Source: Winogradskyella haliclonae
GTDB lineage: Bacteria; Bacteroidota; Bacteroidia; Flavobacteriales; Flavobacteriaceae
Assembly (NCBI RefSeq): GCF_014635865.1
Contig: NZ_BMDQ01000001.1
Location: forward strand, 620,001-684,000
Length of the DNA: 64,000 bases
Direction of reading: 5' to 3'
In this document: piece by piece, positions 7,219 to 16,761 of the stretch
How positions within the stretch are numbered: the stretch's first letter is position 1
Layout: every line of letters begins with the position of its first letter
Made by a program: the position numbers and the translations under genes
Notes under the pieces: model-generated
Seen by the model: only the letters and a program-made list of their open reading frames with translations
Told to the model about the DNA's origin: nothing
Database searches by the model: none

Positions 7219-8729
7219 ATGGTTTTAATTAAAGCGTCGATACGTTTTACCGTTTCGTTTTTACCAATCATAAACATTATTTCAAATACATCTGGACCTT
7301 GAAGAGCTCCAACTAAAGCCAAACGCAAAGGCATCATCACTTTTCCAAAACCAATCTCATTATCTGTAATCCAACCCTTTAGTTTTGACTGAAGATTTTG
7401 CACTGTAAACTCTCTTGTGGCAGTAACGATTTCAATCACCTTTTGCATGAGTTCTGCCGTACCTTCTTTTAACGCTTTTTTTGATGCTTTTTCATCATAC
7501 GCTGTTGGAGCAGAGAAGAAGAAGTGACTTAAACCCCAAAACTCATTGACAAACGTAGCACGTTCTTTAATTAAGCCCACAACTAAAGCAATGTAGTTAA
7601 TATCAATTTCTGCTAACTCTGAGCGTTCTGTTTTAAAAATTTCAGCTAAATCTAAATCTAACTGTTGCTGCATGTATTGATGGTTAAACCATTTGGTTTT
7701 ATCTGGATCAAAGCGTGCGCCAGCTTTATTAACTCTAGTTAAATCAAACTCAGAGATTAAATTGTCAAGGGAAAATAGTTCTTGTTCTGTGCCTGGGTTC
7801 CATCCTAAAAACGCTAAAAAGTTAACCACCGCTTTAGAGAAATAACCATCTTCTTTATAACCGCTAGAAATCGTTCCGTCAGGCGCCGTATATTCTAATG
7901 GAAAAACAGGAAATCCTAATTTGTCGCCATCTCGTTTGCTTAATTTGCCTTTTCCTGTAGGCTTTAAAATCAACGGTAAATGTGCAAATTCTGGAGCTTC
8001 CCAACCAAAAGCGTTATATAATAATTGGTGTAGAGCTAAAGAAGGTAGCCACTCTTCACCACGAATAACATGCGTAATTTCCATTAAATGGTCATCAACA
8101 ATATTTGCTAAATGATAAGTTGGCATGCCATCACTTTTAAACAAAATTTTATCATCTAAAACATTGGTGTCAATAGAAATGTCTCCACGTATACTATCTT
8201 TAAGATGAAGCGTTTCGTCTTGAGGTGACTTAAATCTCACCACATAGGTTTCGCCGGTATCAATTTTAGCTTGTGTTTCTTCTGCAGTTAAAACTAATGA
8301 GTTTACTAAACGCCCTTTTTCGCGATTATGCCAATTGTAAATAAAGGTTTTGCCATTTGCTTCATGATCTTTACGATGCGCGTCTAATTGTTCAGCTGTG
8401 TCAAAAGCATAATAAGCTTTCCCTTCATTAATGAGTTGGTCGGCATATTGTTTATATAAGTGTTTACGCTCACTTTGTCTGTATGGCCCAAACTTTTCAT
8501 TTTTACCAGGACCTTCATCAAAAGGAATATTACACCAATTAAGCGCATCAACTATATAATCTTCAGCACCTTCGACATAACGATTTTGGTCAGTATCCTC
8601 AATACGAAGCACAAATGTGCCACCGTGTTTTTTGGCAAACAAATAGTTAAAAAGCGCAGTTCTTACACCGCCAATATGTAAAGGCCCTGTTGGACTTGGC
8701 GCAAAGCGCACACGAACGTTCTTAGACAT
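7215..8729 (-). CDS. gltX: glutamyl-tRNA synthetase
   Basis: GltX charges tRNA-Glu and also feeds tetrapyrrole synthesis where the C5 pathway is used. The HIGH motif lies in APSPTGPLHIGGVRTALFN (residues 9-27). The KMSKS motif appears as GKLSKRDGDK near residue 262. The RIEDTDQ block and the helical anticodon-binding C-terminal half are present. Length 504 is normal for bacterial GluRS. Having both glnS and gltX in one window shows that Gln-tRNA is charged directly, so a non-discriminating GluRS is not required. The gene is monocistronic, with its stop overlapping the convergent barrel gene. Confidence 0.97.
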   Translation of the reverse strand: MSKNVRVRFAPSPTGPLHIGGVRTALFNYLFAKKHGGTFVLRIEDTDQNRYVEGAEDYIVDALNWCNIPFDEGPGKNEKFGPYRQSERKHLYKQYADQLINEGKAYYAFDTAEQLDAHRKDHEANGKTFIYNWHNREKGRLVNSLVLTAEETQAKIDTGETYVVRFKSPQDETLHLKDSIRGDISIDTNVLDDKILFKSDGMPTYHLANIVDDHLMEITHVIRGEEWLPSLALHQLLYNAFGWEAPEFAHLPLILKPTGKGKLSKRDGDKLGFPVFPLEYTAPDGTISSGYKEDGYFSKAVVNFLAFLGWNPGTEQELFSLDNLISEFDLTRVNKAGARFDPDKTKWFNHQYMQQQLDLDLAEIFKTERSELAEIDINYIALVVGLIKERATFVNEFWGLSHFFFSAPTAYDEKASKKALKEGTAELMQKVIEIVTATREFTVQNLQSKLKGWITDNEIGFGKVMMPLRLALVGALQGPDVFEIMFMIGKNETVKRIDALIKTI

Positions 8730-8778
8730 AGTTTTAAATTAAAGGACAAAGATAGTTTGATAATTGAAGCCAACAAAA

Positions 8779-8804
8779 AAAGCCTCCTTAATTAAAGAGG
8801 CTTT
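8779..8804 (-). terminator. terminator of the large lipoprotein gene
   Basis: On the minus strand the stem AAAGCCTC/GAGGCTTT has an AT-rich loop and is followed by a run of T. It lies 23 bases beyond the lipoprotein stop. Confidence 0.8.
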
Positions 8805-8826
8805 GTATATAATGTATTCTGTGGTT

Positions 8827-11415
8827 TTAACAGCCAGAATCTACGATTAATTCTACGGGGTCACTTGAAGAACAACCAGTATCAGTAAATTCAGCCCTAA
8901 CATAGATGGTTTGTTGTGTGCTTTGAGTATTATTAAAACTGTCGACACCTATAGGATTAACACCATCAATCGCATCCCCTAAGGCGAGGTGAAAAGTAAT
9001 ATTAATTAGATTTGGGTTTTGATTTGCGTTGTTTATTTCTGTTTTTATCGAATTTAAATTAAATGTTGCAAAACCATCATTATCACCATCACATTCTATT
9101 ATTGATAAATTATCCGGGATAATTGGTGGATCAAAAACCTCTAATGTTAATAAAAGAATTTGCAAATCCCCTGTACTATTGTCAAAACGCCTTACGTAAA
9201 TAGTTTCAGGGTTGGTGATGTTGTTATATAACCCATTCAGTGCCCCGCCATTATTTAAAGCACACATCTCACAAGGGTGGTAAGAGATTTCTATATCATT
9301 AGAGTTTCCACCATTTAGGAAAAATGCATTCCAAGAAGTTAAATTAAACTGTACCGACCCATCAAAGTTGCTATCGCATCTAGCATCATAGCCATTATTA
9401 GATGTGTCATTAGGGTCATTAGGATCGTTAGGATCACTAGTGCCAGATGGTATTAAATTAGTATTAGGGTTGTCAACACCCGTTAACTCTTCGCAATCAG
9501 TTAAACCGTCATTATCTGAATCAAAATCGTTTAAGAATAAAAATACGCTAGCAATTCCAGATTGTCCTGTGATTGTACTTGTAGCTTTTACATAGATTTC
9601 TGGATTTTGAACGGCTTCAGTAAAAGGTAGTGAATATGGTAGTGTAATTGCATTAATCTCAGCATCAGCATCAGCTTCTGTGACATAAAAAACATATTCA
9701 TTACTATCTATATTGTATATGTTTGCGAACAAAGCGCCAAAATCGTAAGTAACAGGTTCACAGCCATTACCGCCAATTTCGCCAATAAATAGATTTAAAT
9801 CATTATCATCTAAGTAATTTGAAATACCATCACTATCTGTATCGTCATTTGTTGGGTCTTCATCTCCATCATAGTCTTCATCTATGGTATTTATTCCATC
9901 TCCGTCATCATCTTGGTCGAGATAGTTAGGAATACCGTCACCATCAGTATCATCATTGTCTAGATTGTTGTCTCCATCTACATCTTCTAATGTGTCAGGG
10001 ACACTATCACTATCAGAATCTTCAAAAACCGTACAAGCACTGAACGACCCAACGTTTATAGTTGTTGTAGTGTCATCAATTACACCAGTAAAAACCTCAG
10101 TTTCCTGGTTGTTTTCAAGGTCTATACCTTTATAAGTATAGCTTGTTGCACCGCAGGCATTGAATGCGACATCTATACTACCATCTGTTACAGGAATCAC
10201 TTGCGAAACCTCATTAATAAAAAGCTGCACATATCCATTAGTTACATCTTGACCGTCACAGGTAAGAAAATTTCCCTCGAATGTGATATTATCTTCTAAA
10301 TCAACAATTACAGTTGTGTTAACGTCAAAAGAGAAAGGCCCAATAGTTGTAGTAAATGGACTATCTAAACATAAAGGGCTATAGACTGTTACGGTAAGTT
10401 CTTCGTCTGCAGGAACCAAACCACATTCAGTACCAGAACTATCAGTGAACCCATAAGTACCCGTTGAATTTAGCAATTCAGAATATAAATCTAGAGCAGT
10501 GTAAGGCAAAGGATTTCCATTGGTATCTCTCAGTGTAATGCAAAGATTTACAGCAGGGTATGGATAGTCATAATTCCAAAATGTAAAATGACTAACTTCA
10601 CCGATATACTGATTGCCTTGAAGAATTGCCTGCCCATCTTCTTTCCAATACCCGTTTATGTCATCAAAATACCATAAAGGAATTGTAGATGGCGGATTTG
10701 TAACATCAGCCGCTAAAGGAACAGTAATCCTAGACCGGCTATTTTCGGCAAGCTGAAGGCTCTCACCTCCCGACGTCGTAAGTTCAACTGCAAGCATGCC
10801 ATAGGTCTCAAGAGCAACTTCATTTCCAGACATATTTTGAGCATATAACATACCAGGCATCATTACATTCATATTATTATCATCAGGGCTTAAATGCTTT
10901 ACAGTAACATTAACAGAGCCATTATATGAAGAGCCAGAAGTGGTAATAAAATTACCATCAAAAGTCACTTCCGAACCATTACTAAGACTTACAACAGATG
11001 ATTCTCCTGAGCTTATAGTTTCTGTAACGGTCTTCTCAAGAAGCATAATTTGCACTTGGTTGATTTCAGACTCTGAGGGCACTAAAGCTCTCGAGCCTTT
11101 GATATACCCATCTTTTTCAGCTTTGATATATGCAAACCTTTCAAAAACATTAGCGTTTTGAATACTAAAAACCCCAAAAGCATCGGTTGTTGCTGTACTA
11201 TTTCCTATTTCTATAGTCACACCTTCAACAGGACTATTGTTTTCATCGATTATACGCCCTAGAAAGCTGGCAGATACTTGAGAACCAAAGTTTTCTGCAA
11301 AATCCGCATCAGATGGAATTTCTGCTACAGGTGGCACATAAGGAAAACTTTCGTCTTCACAGGAAAACATAAAGATTAAAAGGCCTATTGAAAAGTACTT
11401 AATTAAATTTTTCAT
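8827..11415 (-). CDS. large surface lipoprotein with carboxypeptidase-regulatory-like domain and thrombospondin-3-type repeats
   Basis: This 862-residue protein starts with a lipoprotein signal, a hydrophobic stretch ending LLIFMFSC with Cys19 as the lipidated residue. Residues 50-115 (FLGRIIDENNSPVEGVTIE) look like a CarboxypepD_reg/CNA-B beta-sandwich. A beta-rich middle follows. At about 470-545 there is an Asp-rich run of DxDxDGxxD units (for example DDTDGDGIPNYLDQDDDGDG), the calcium-binding thrombospondin type-3 repeat. A short DPNDPNDPND tract follows near residue 665. The C-terminal third has FNL-type modules common in large flavobacterial surface proteins. I see no T9SS sorting domain at the end; it stops at SGC. 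It is probably exposed on the outer membrane. The binding partner is unknown. Confidence 0.8.
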   Translation of the reverse strand: MKNLIKYFSIGLLIFMFSCEDESFPYVPPVAEIPSDADFAENFGSQVSASFLGRIIDENNSPVEGVTIEIGNSTATTDAFGVFSIQNANVFERFAYIKAEKDGYIKGSRALVPSESEINQVQIMLLEKTVTETISSGESSVVSLSNGSEVTFDGNFITTSGSSYNGSVNVTVKHLSPDDNNMNVMMPGMLYAQNMSGNEVALETYGMLAVELTTSGGESLQLAENSRSRITVPLAADVTNPPSTIPLWYFDDINGYWKEDGQAILQGNQYIGEVSHFTFWNYDYPYPAVNLCITLRDTNGNPLPYTALDLYSELLNSTGTYGFTDSSGTECGLVPADEELTVTVYSPLCLDSPFTTTIGPFSFDVNTTVIVDLEDNITFEGNFLTCDGQDVTNGYVQLFINEVSQVIPVTDGSIDVAFNACGATSYTYKGIDLENNQETEVFTGVIDDTTTTINVGSFSACTVFEDSDSDSVPDTLEDVDGDNNLDNDDTDGDGIPNYLDQDDDGDGINTIDEDYDGDEDPTNDDTDSDGISNYLDDNDLNLFIGEIGGNGCEPVTYDFGALFANIYNIDSNEYVFYVTEADADAEINAITLPYSLPFTEAVQNPEIYVKATSTITGQSGIASVFLFLNDFDSDNDGLTDCEELTGVDNPNTNLIPSGTSDPNDPNDPNDTSNNGYDARCDSNFDGSVQFNLTSWNAFFLNGGNSNDIEISYHPCEMCALNNGGALNGLYNNITNPETIYVRRFDNSTGDLQILLLTLEVFDPPIIPDNLSIIECDGDNDGFATFNLNSIKTEINNANQNPNLINITFHLALGDAIDGVNPIGVDSFNNTQSTQQTIYVRAEFTDTGCSSSDPVELIVDSGC

Positions 11416-11526
11416 AAAGATTGATGTTGATTGTTTTAAGTAAGCTCATTAGCTTATGAATAAGCAAACTAACTAAAAGTTTTTTAAATATAGTAGGATA
11501 AACGATTTTGTGCGTTTATTTAAGGC

Positions 11527-12579
11527 TTATTGCCGAATTATCATCTCGCTAGGCACACGTTTGTTCATAATCTTAAACCAAAGCGGAGGCAACATTGCCA
11601 AAACCATTGAGGTTGGATATCCATATGGCATTTGTGGGCTTTCGTCATGGCAATCTAAAATCTGATACTTCTTTGAAGATTTGTAATGATGATCACTGTG
11701 GCGAGTTAATTCATACAAAACAATTCGCCCAATTACATGATTAGAGTTCCATGAATGCATTTCTCTAACACGTTCGTATCGGCCAGATTTTGTCTGTAAA
11801 CGCAATAAGCCATAATGCTCTATATAGTTTACAGTTTCCAACAAGATAAATCCTACCACGCCTGATACTAATGCAAAAACGAATCCCGTTTTTCCAAAGA
11901 TTAGAAAAACTGTAATTAAATACGAAATTTGTAAAACGGTATACCAAAGCATATCGTTTTTTACGGACAAAAATCGTTCATTGTTATTCTTTAAAAGCTT
12001 TTGTTGAATACGCCAAGCGCTAAAATATTGTCTAACAGTTGAGGTGATCCAAAATGAATATACCGACTGATTATATCTTGCGGTTGCAGGGTCTTCTGGT
12101 GTAGCAGCATGTAAATGATGACCATAATTATGCTCAATAAAAAAATGCATGTAAAAAGAAGGTAAAAGTAGTGCTTTGCCAATGAAACGCTCATTTGTAG
12201 CTTGTCTATGACCAAGTTCATGCGCAACATTTATACCGTTGACACCCAAAACAATTCCTGTAGAGAAAATAAGACCTACAAATTCATAAGTTTCAATACT
12301 TAAATGAGTTACTATAAATAATCCATATATCAACAAACTAAAAACCACTGGTAGATTTAGGTACAATAACCAATCAAACAATTGTCGTTTTAAACGACTG
12401 TCAACTTCTTCTTCAGAAAAATTATCAGTATCAACAGGAAATATGAGTTCTAATATTGGAATACAAACAAATGCAAACAATGGTGTTGCCCAAACCCAAT
12501 AGCCTTTAAGGGACATGCCAATAAATGCAAATAAAGGAATTGAAAATGCAGCTAAATATTTAAAATCTTTCATAAACAT
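11527..12579 (-). CDS. alkB: AlkB-type integral-membrane alkane 1-monooxygenase/hydroxylase
   Basis: The 350-residue protein has about six hydrophobic segments and all four histidine-rich motifs of the membrane di-iron hydroxylases: HELGHR at 120-125, HNYGHHLHA at 150-158, NYIEHYGL at 251-258 and RHSDHHYK at 303-310. The NYIEHYGL box is specific to the AlkB branch rather than fatty-acid desaturases. The enzyme would oxidise a terminal methyl group using rubredoxin-delivered electrons. No rubredoxin or rubredoxin reductase gene is beside it. The start is either of two ATGs, at 12579 or 12573. The upstream neighbour is divergent, so it appears to be a single-gene unit. Confidence 0.9.
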   Translation of the reverse strand: MFMKDFKYLAAFSIPLFAFIGMSLKGYWVWATPLFAFVCIPILELIFPVDTDNFSEEEVDSRLKRQLFDWLLYLNLPVVFSLLIYGLFIVTHLSIETYEFVGLIFSTGIVLGVNGINVAHELGHRQATNERFIGKALLLPSFYMHFFIEHNYGHHLHAATPEDPATARYNQSVYSFWITSTVRQYFSAWRIQQKLLKNNNERFLSVKNDMLWYTVLQISYLITVFLIFGKTGFVFALVSGVVGFILLETVNYIEHYGLLRLQTKSGRYERVREMHSWNSNHVIGRIVLYELTRHSDHHYKSSKKYQILDCHDESPQMPYGYPTSMVLAMLPPLWFKIMNKRVPSEMIIRQ

Positions 12580-12724
12580 CTTGTTTTTAACCCCAAAAAA
12601 GAGTGAATCTGACTAATAAGAAGCGGTTTTAACACTAAAAGCACCTAAATTAACAGAAACTTATCAAATTTAGGAAATCAACAATTAAAATAAAATTGTA
12701 GATTAGTCAGTTATTGAAGTGAAT

Positions 12725-15700
12725 ATGAGCAATTTTAAGACTATACAAGCCAAATTACAGCAGTTTATAAAGAAATTTTATACCAACGAGTTGCTTAAAG
12801 GCGCTATTCTGTTTTTTGCTATAGGTGTGCTCTATTTTATGATTACACTTTTAATAGAGTATGTGCTGTGGCTAAGTCCAACTGCTAGAACAATATTGTT
12901 TTGGGTGTTTATTGCGGTAGAAGTCACACTTTTTACAAAGTTTGTTATTATTCCAATAGCAAAGCTTTTTAACCTTAGAAAAGGCATAGATTTCCAAACA
13001 GCTTCAAAATTAATAGGTAGTCATTTTCCTGAGGTTGATGACAAATTGCTCAATGTACTTCAGTTAAATCAAAGCAAACAACAATCAGACTTACTCTTAG
13101 CAAGTATAGAACAGAAATCTGCTGAGTTAAAACCAATACCGTTTCAAACGGCAATAAATTTTAGATCGAGTTTAAAATATTTAAAGTATGCTGCCATTCC
13201 TGTCGTTATCTTATTGCTTTCATTTGTAACTGGTAAGATCAATTGGTTTAGCGACAGTTATGAACGTGTGGTGAATTACCAAACCGCATACGAGCCGCCA
13301 GCGCCGTTTCAGTTTTTTGTTGTTAATGACGAGCTTCAAACCATTGAAAACAAAGATTACACGCTTATTGTTAAGACAGTAGGTAATGTCATCCCTGATC
13401 AAGTTCAAATAGATTACAATGGTCAAACGTATTTTTTGCAACAGAATGTGCCAGGAGAATTTCAATATGTTTTTAATCAGTTAAAGGAAGATATATCTTT
13501 CTCGTTATCGGCTAACGATGTAAGGTCTAAACTCTATGACTTAAGTGTAGTAAATGTACCAACTTTAGTTGGTTTTGATATGGTTTTGGATTATCCAAGC
13601 CACACTAAAAAGAAAGATGAAACACTAAAAAGCACGGGTAGCGCGACAATTCCTGAAGGCACTAAAATTACCTGGAAAGTAAATACAAAGTCGACATCAG
13701 AAGTTAATATATACGCTAATGATACCATTGTCTTTAACAGTAATGAGTCGGGTAATTTTGAAGCTACTAAAAGGCTATTCAGAAACTATAGTTACAGCAT
13801 AAACACCAGCAACAAGAGCTTAACCAATTATGAAAGCTTAGCCTTTGCTATTAATGTAGTTAAAGATGCTTACCCGGAATTAGACATTAAGGTTGAAAAA
13901 GACTCTGTTGACCAACAGAGCCTCTATTTTTATGGACAAGTAAGTGATGATTATGGATTAAAGCAATTGCAGCTTGTATATTATCCTTCTGAAGACGAAT
14001 CTCAAAAACAAATTGTCCCTATAAACATTTCTAAATCTAACTTTTCTGAATTCGTAAGCGCCTTCCCAGATCAGCTCAATGTCAAAGATGGTATTGCTTA
14101 CGATTTGTATTTCGAAGTTTTTGATAATGATGCGATTCATAACTTTAAGAATGTAAAAAGCAGCGTTTTTAGTTACCGAAAGCGTACAAAGGACGAAGAA
14201 GAAACCAAGCAATTAAACGAGCAAAACGAAACCATTAAAAACATCAGTAAAACGTTTGAAAAACTAGAAGAACAAGACAAAAAACTAGAAGAATTATCTA
14301 AAACTCAAAAAGAAAAAGAGGCGCTTAATTTTAATGATAAAAAGAAGTTTGAGAATTTTTTAAAGCGTCAGAAACAACAAGAGCAGTTGATGAAAAATTT
14401 CAACAAAAAACTGCAAGAAAACCTCGAAGAGTTTCAAAAGGATAAAGAAGAAGGAAAGAAAGATGAGTTTAAAGAAGATTTAAAAGAGCGGCTCAAAGAA
14501 AACGAAGAACAGCTTAAAAAAGACGAAAAGCTTCTTGAGGAGTTAGAGAAAATGACGGAGAAGATTAATAAAGAAGAGTTCAGTCAAAAGCTTGAAGAGT
14601 TAGCAAAGCAAAACAAAAACAAAAAGCGAAGCATGCAGCAACTGCTTGAGCTAACCAAACGTTTTTATGTCACTAAAAAGCAAGAAAAGCTTCAGAAGCA
14701 GTTAGAGGATATTTCTAAAAGACAAGAAGAACTTTCTAAAAAGGACGAAAAAGAAAATACTAAAGAAGCTCAAGAGAAATTAAACGAAGAGTTTAAGGAT
14801 ATCCAAAAAGGGATTGAAGAGTTAATGAGCGAGAACAGAAAACTTAGAAAACCTGAGGATATTGAGAGAGACAAACTCACAGAAGAAAGTATAAAAGAAG
14901 ATCAAAAAGAAGCGAAGGAAAGTCTAGAAAAAAATGAATCTCAAAAAGAAGGAGTGAAGCAAAATGAAGAGAAGAAAGAAGGTTCACCAATGACACCTCA
15001 AGAGATGCAGAAAGCAAAAAATAAGCAAAAAGCTGCAGCTAAAAAGATGAAGCAACTTAGTGAGATGATGAAACAGTCAATGATGTCCGGAGGCGCAGGA
15101 GGAGATAAAATGGAAGAAGACGCAGAGATGTTACGTCAAATTCTAGATAATTTGGTGCTGTTTTCTTTTGATCAAGAAGCATTAATGGATAGATTTAATG
15201 AAATTGATGTTAATCATAATCAATACGGAAAATTCATTATCAAACAAAGCACACTAAAAGAGCATTTTGAGCATGTTGACGATAGTCTTTTTGCATTGTC
15301 CTTGCGCAACCCTAAAATTTCAGAAAAGATAAACTCACAAATCACAGATGTATATTTTAATATAGACAAGAGTTTAAGTCAGCTTACTGAAAATAGAATT
15401 TACCAGGGTGTTTCTTCTCAGCAATACACTGTAACAGCAGCTAATTCTTTAGCAAACATGTTGAGTAATATTCTAGATAATATGGAAATGTCTATGAATA
15501 TGCAACCGGGTGAAGGTGGAGAAGGCGAGATGCAACTTCCAGATATTATTATGAGCCAAGAAGAATTAAACAAAAAGATGGAAGAAGCTATGAAGAAGCT
15601 GGGAGAGGAAGGTAAAAAAGGAGAAGATGGTGAAAAGGAAGGGCAGAAAGAAGGTGAAAAGGGTGATGAAGGTGAAAAGGAAGGTCAAGAGGGTAAAGAA

Positions 15701-16276
15701 GGAAAACAGGGAGAAAATGGTCAAGAAGGACAAGAAGGTGAAAACGGAAATGAAGGTCAGAATTCTGAAGGTAAAAACGGTAAGGACGGTAAGAATGGAA
15801 AGGATGGTGATAAAGATGGAGAAGGAGATAAAAAAGACGGTTATGGCGAAGGAGGAAGCGAGGAGTTTAATGGCGAACTCTATAAAATCTTTCAACAACA
15901 ACAACAATTGCGACAAGCGCTTCAGGATAAGATTGGAAAAGATGGCGGTAAAGGCGAAGCAGGTAAACTCATTAGACAAATGGAGGAGATTGAATTAGAT
16001 TTAATAAACAAAGGGTTTACAAATCAAACGCTCCAAAAAATGATGGACTTGCAACATCAATTATTAAAGCTAGAGAACGCTACATTTACGCAAGGTGAAG
16101 ATGAAAAAAGAGAATCTAAGACCAATCGAAAAGAATACAATACGACGTCTAAAAGTCAGATACCAACAGCAAAAGAATATTTCAATACTACAGAAATATT
16201 AAACAGGCAAGCCTTACCTTTGCGTTCGCAATTCAAAAAGAAATTGCAAGACTATTTTAAAAACACCAATGATTAA
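12725..16276 (+). CDS. DUF4175 family large membrane protein
   Basis: This very large protein of about 1183 residues has N-terminal membrane segments near residues 22-45, 50-75 and 152-170, then an extracytoplasmic beta-rich part. A long Glu/Lys coiled coil follows (about 490-770), and a Gly/Glu/Lys low-complexity tract of about 110 residues lies near 960-1070 (for example GQEGQEGENGNEGQ). This layout matches DUF4175, a conserved protein of Bacteroidota and some proteobacteria with no assigned role. ATG at 12725 is chosen; a GTG six bases earlier is also possible. Its last 8 bases overlap the start of ybeY, so the two are translationally coupled. Confidence 0.85.
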   Translation: MSNFKTIQAKLQQFIKKFYTNELLKGAILFFAIGVLYFMITLLIEYVLWLSPTARTILFWVFIAVEVTLFTKFVIIPIAKLFNLRKGIDFQTASKLIGSHFPEVDDKLLNVLQLNQSKQQSDLLLASIEQKSAELKPIPFQTAINFRSSLKYLKYAAIPVVILLLSFVTGKINWFSDSYERVVNYQTAYEPPAPFQFFVVNDELQTIENKDYTLIVKTVGNVIPDQVQIDYNGQTYFLQQNVPGEFQYVFNQLKEDISFSLSANDVRSKLYDLSVVNVPTLVGFDMVLDYPSHTKKKDETLKSTGSATIPEGTKITWKVNTKSTSEVNIYANDTIVFNSNESGNFEATKRLFRNYSYSINTSNKSLTNYESLAFAINVVKDAYPELDIKVEKDSVDQQSLYFYGQVSDDYGLKQLQLVYYPSEDESQKQIVPINISKSNFSEFVSAFPDQLNVKDGIAYDLYFEVFDNDAIHNFKNVKSSVFSYRKRTKDEEETKQLNEQNETIKNISKTFEKLEEQDKKLEELSKTQKEKEALNFNDKKKFENFLKRQKQQEQLMKNFNKKLQENLEEFQKDKEEGKKDEFKEDLKERLKENEEQLKKDEKLLEELEKMTEKINKEEFSQKLEELAKQNKNKKRSMQQLLELTKRFYVTKKQEKLQKQLEDISKRQEELSKKDEKENTKEAQEKLNEEFKDIQKGIEELMSENRKLRKPEDIERDKLTEESIKEDQKEAKESLEKNESQKEGVKQNEEKKEGSPMTPQEMQKAKNKQKAAAKKMKQLSEMMKQSMMSGGAGGDKMEEDAEMLRQILDNLVLFSFDQEALMDRFNEIDVNHNQYGKFIIKQSTLKEHFEHVDDSLFALSLRNPKISEKINSQITDVYFNIDKSLSQLTENRIYQGVSSQQYTVTAANSLANMLSNILDNMEMSMNMQPGEGGEGEMQLPDIIMSQEELNKKMEEAMKKLGEEGKKGEDGEKEGQKEGEKGDEGEKEGQEGKEGKQGENGQEGQEGENGNEGQNSEGKNGKDGKNGKDGDKDGEGDKKDGYGEGGSEEFNGELYKIFQQQQQLRQALQDKIGKDGGKGEAGKLIRQMEEIELDLINKGFTNQTLQKMMDLQHQLLKLENATFTQGEDEKRESKTNRKEYNTTSKSQIPTAKEYFNTTEILNRQALPLRSQFKKKLQDYFKNTND

Positions 16277-16679
16277 TTTTAATTACGAGATTGATTTTAA
16301 ACTAGAGGATGAAGTACAGGTTTCTAAATGGATTTCAGATTTAATTAGTGAAGAGAATTGTAAAGAAGGAGAGATTAATTATATCTTTTGTTCAGATGAT
16401 TATTTACATAAAATAAATGTAGATTTCTTAAATCACGATACACTCACGGATATTATTAGCTTTGATTATTCTGTGGGAAAAGAACTACACGGAGATATTT
16501 ATATTTCAATAGAGAGAGTTAGGGATAATTCAAAAGATTTTGACACAACATTTGTAAACGAATTATCTCGAGTTATGGCACACGGTGTTTTGCATTATTG
16601 TGGCTATAAAGACAAGTCTAGTGAAGAGTCTAAACTTATGCGATTTAAAGAAGATTACTACTTGTCCAAACGTATTTAA
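16269..16679 (+). CDS. ybeY: endoribonuclease YbeY, 16S rRNA maturation and ribosome quality control
   Basis: YbeY is a metal-dependent single-strand RNase that processes the 16S rRNA 3' end. The signature HGVLHYCGYKD is present near residue 103, preceded by the conserved strand HGDIYISIERV. The first two metal-ligand histidines are there. The third, normally His in GYDH, is Asp here (GYKD). From memory, GYKD is common in Bacteroidota YbeY, so this is probably a lineage feature rather than inactivation. Length 136 is slightly short but complete. It starts inside the DUF4175 stop region. mnmG follows after an 82-base gap that holds a promoter and a parS-like site. Confidence 0.92.
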   Translation: MINFNYEIDFKLEDEVQVSKWISDLISEENCKEGEINYIFCSDDYLHKINVDFLNHDTLTDIISFDYSVGKELHGDIYISIERVRDNSKDFDTTFVNELSRVMAHGVLHYCGYKDKSSEESKLMRFKEDYYLSKRI

Positions 16680-16696
16680 TTTCCACATTTTCAGCG

Positions 16697-16704
16697 TATA
16701 TTTG
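16697..16704 (+). promoter_or_regulatory. possible -7 box of mnmG
   Basis: TATATTTG matches TAnnTTTG exactly. It places the transcript start near 16711, so the parS-like palindrome would fall in the mnmG leader. Confidence 0.5.
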
Positions 16705-16730
16705 CAAACTGAATTTTTTAATTACAACAG

Positions 16731-16746
16731 TGTTCCACGTGGAACA
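16731..16746. promoter_or_regulatory. parS-like ParB-binding site, upstream of mnmG
   Basis: TGTTCCACGTGGAACA is a perfect 16-bp palindrome. It matches the near-universal chromosomal parS motif TGTTnCACGTGnAACA, which ParB (Spo0J) binds to organise the origin region. It lies 15 bases before the mnmG ATG. An identical copy follows the gene. Confidence 0.85.
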
Positions 16747-16761
16747 ATAAGAATATAAGTT

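Noticed and set aside
9404..9470. Short repeated ATTAGGATC-like units that could suggest a repeat array or CRISPR
   Set aside because: They encode the DPNDPND tract of the lipoprotein in frame, with no spacers and no cas genes.
15566..15998. Open frames on both strands within the Gly/Glu/Lys tract of the DUF4175 gene, one Phe/Leu-rich and one Lys-rich
   Set aside because: Low-complexity sequence gives open shadow frames; composition, lack of starts with context and overlap with a clear conserved gene argue against them.
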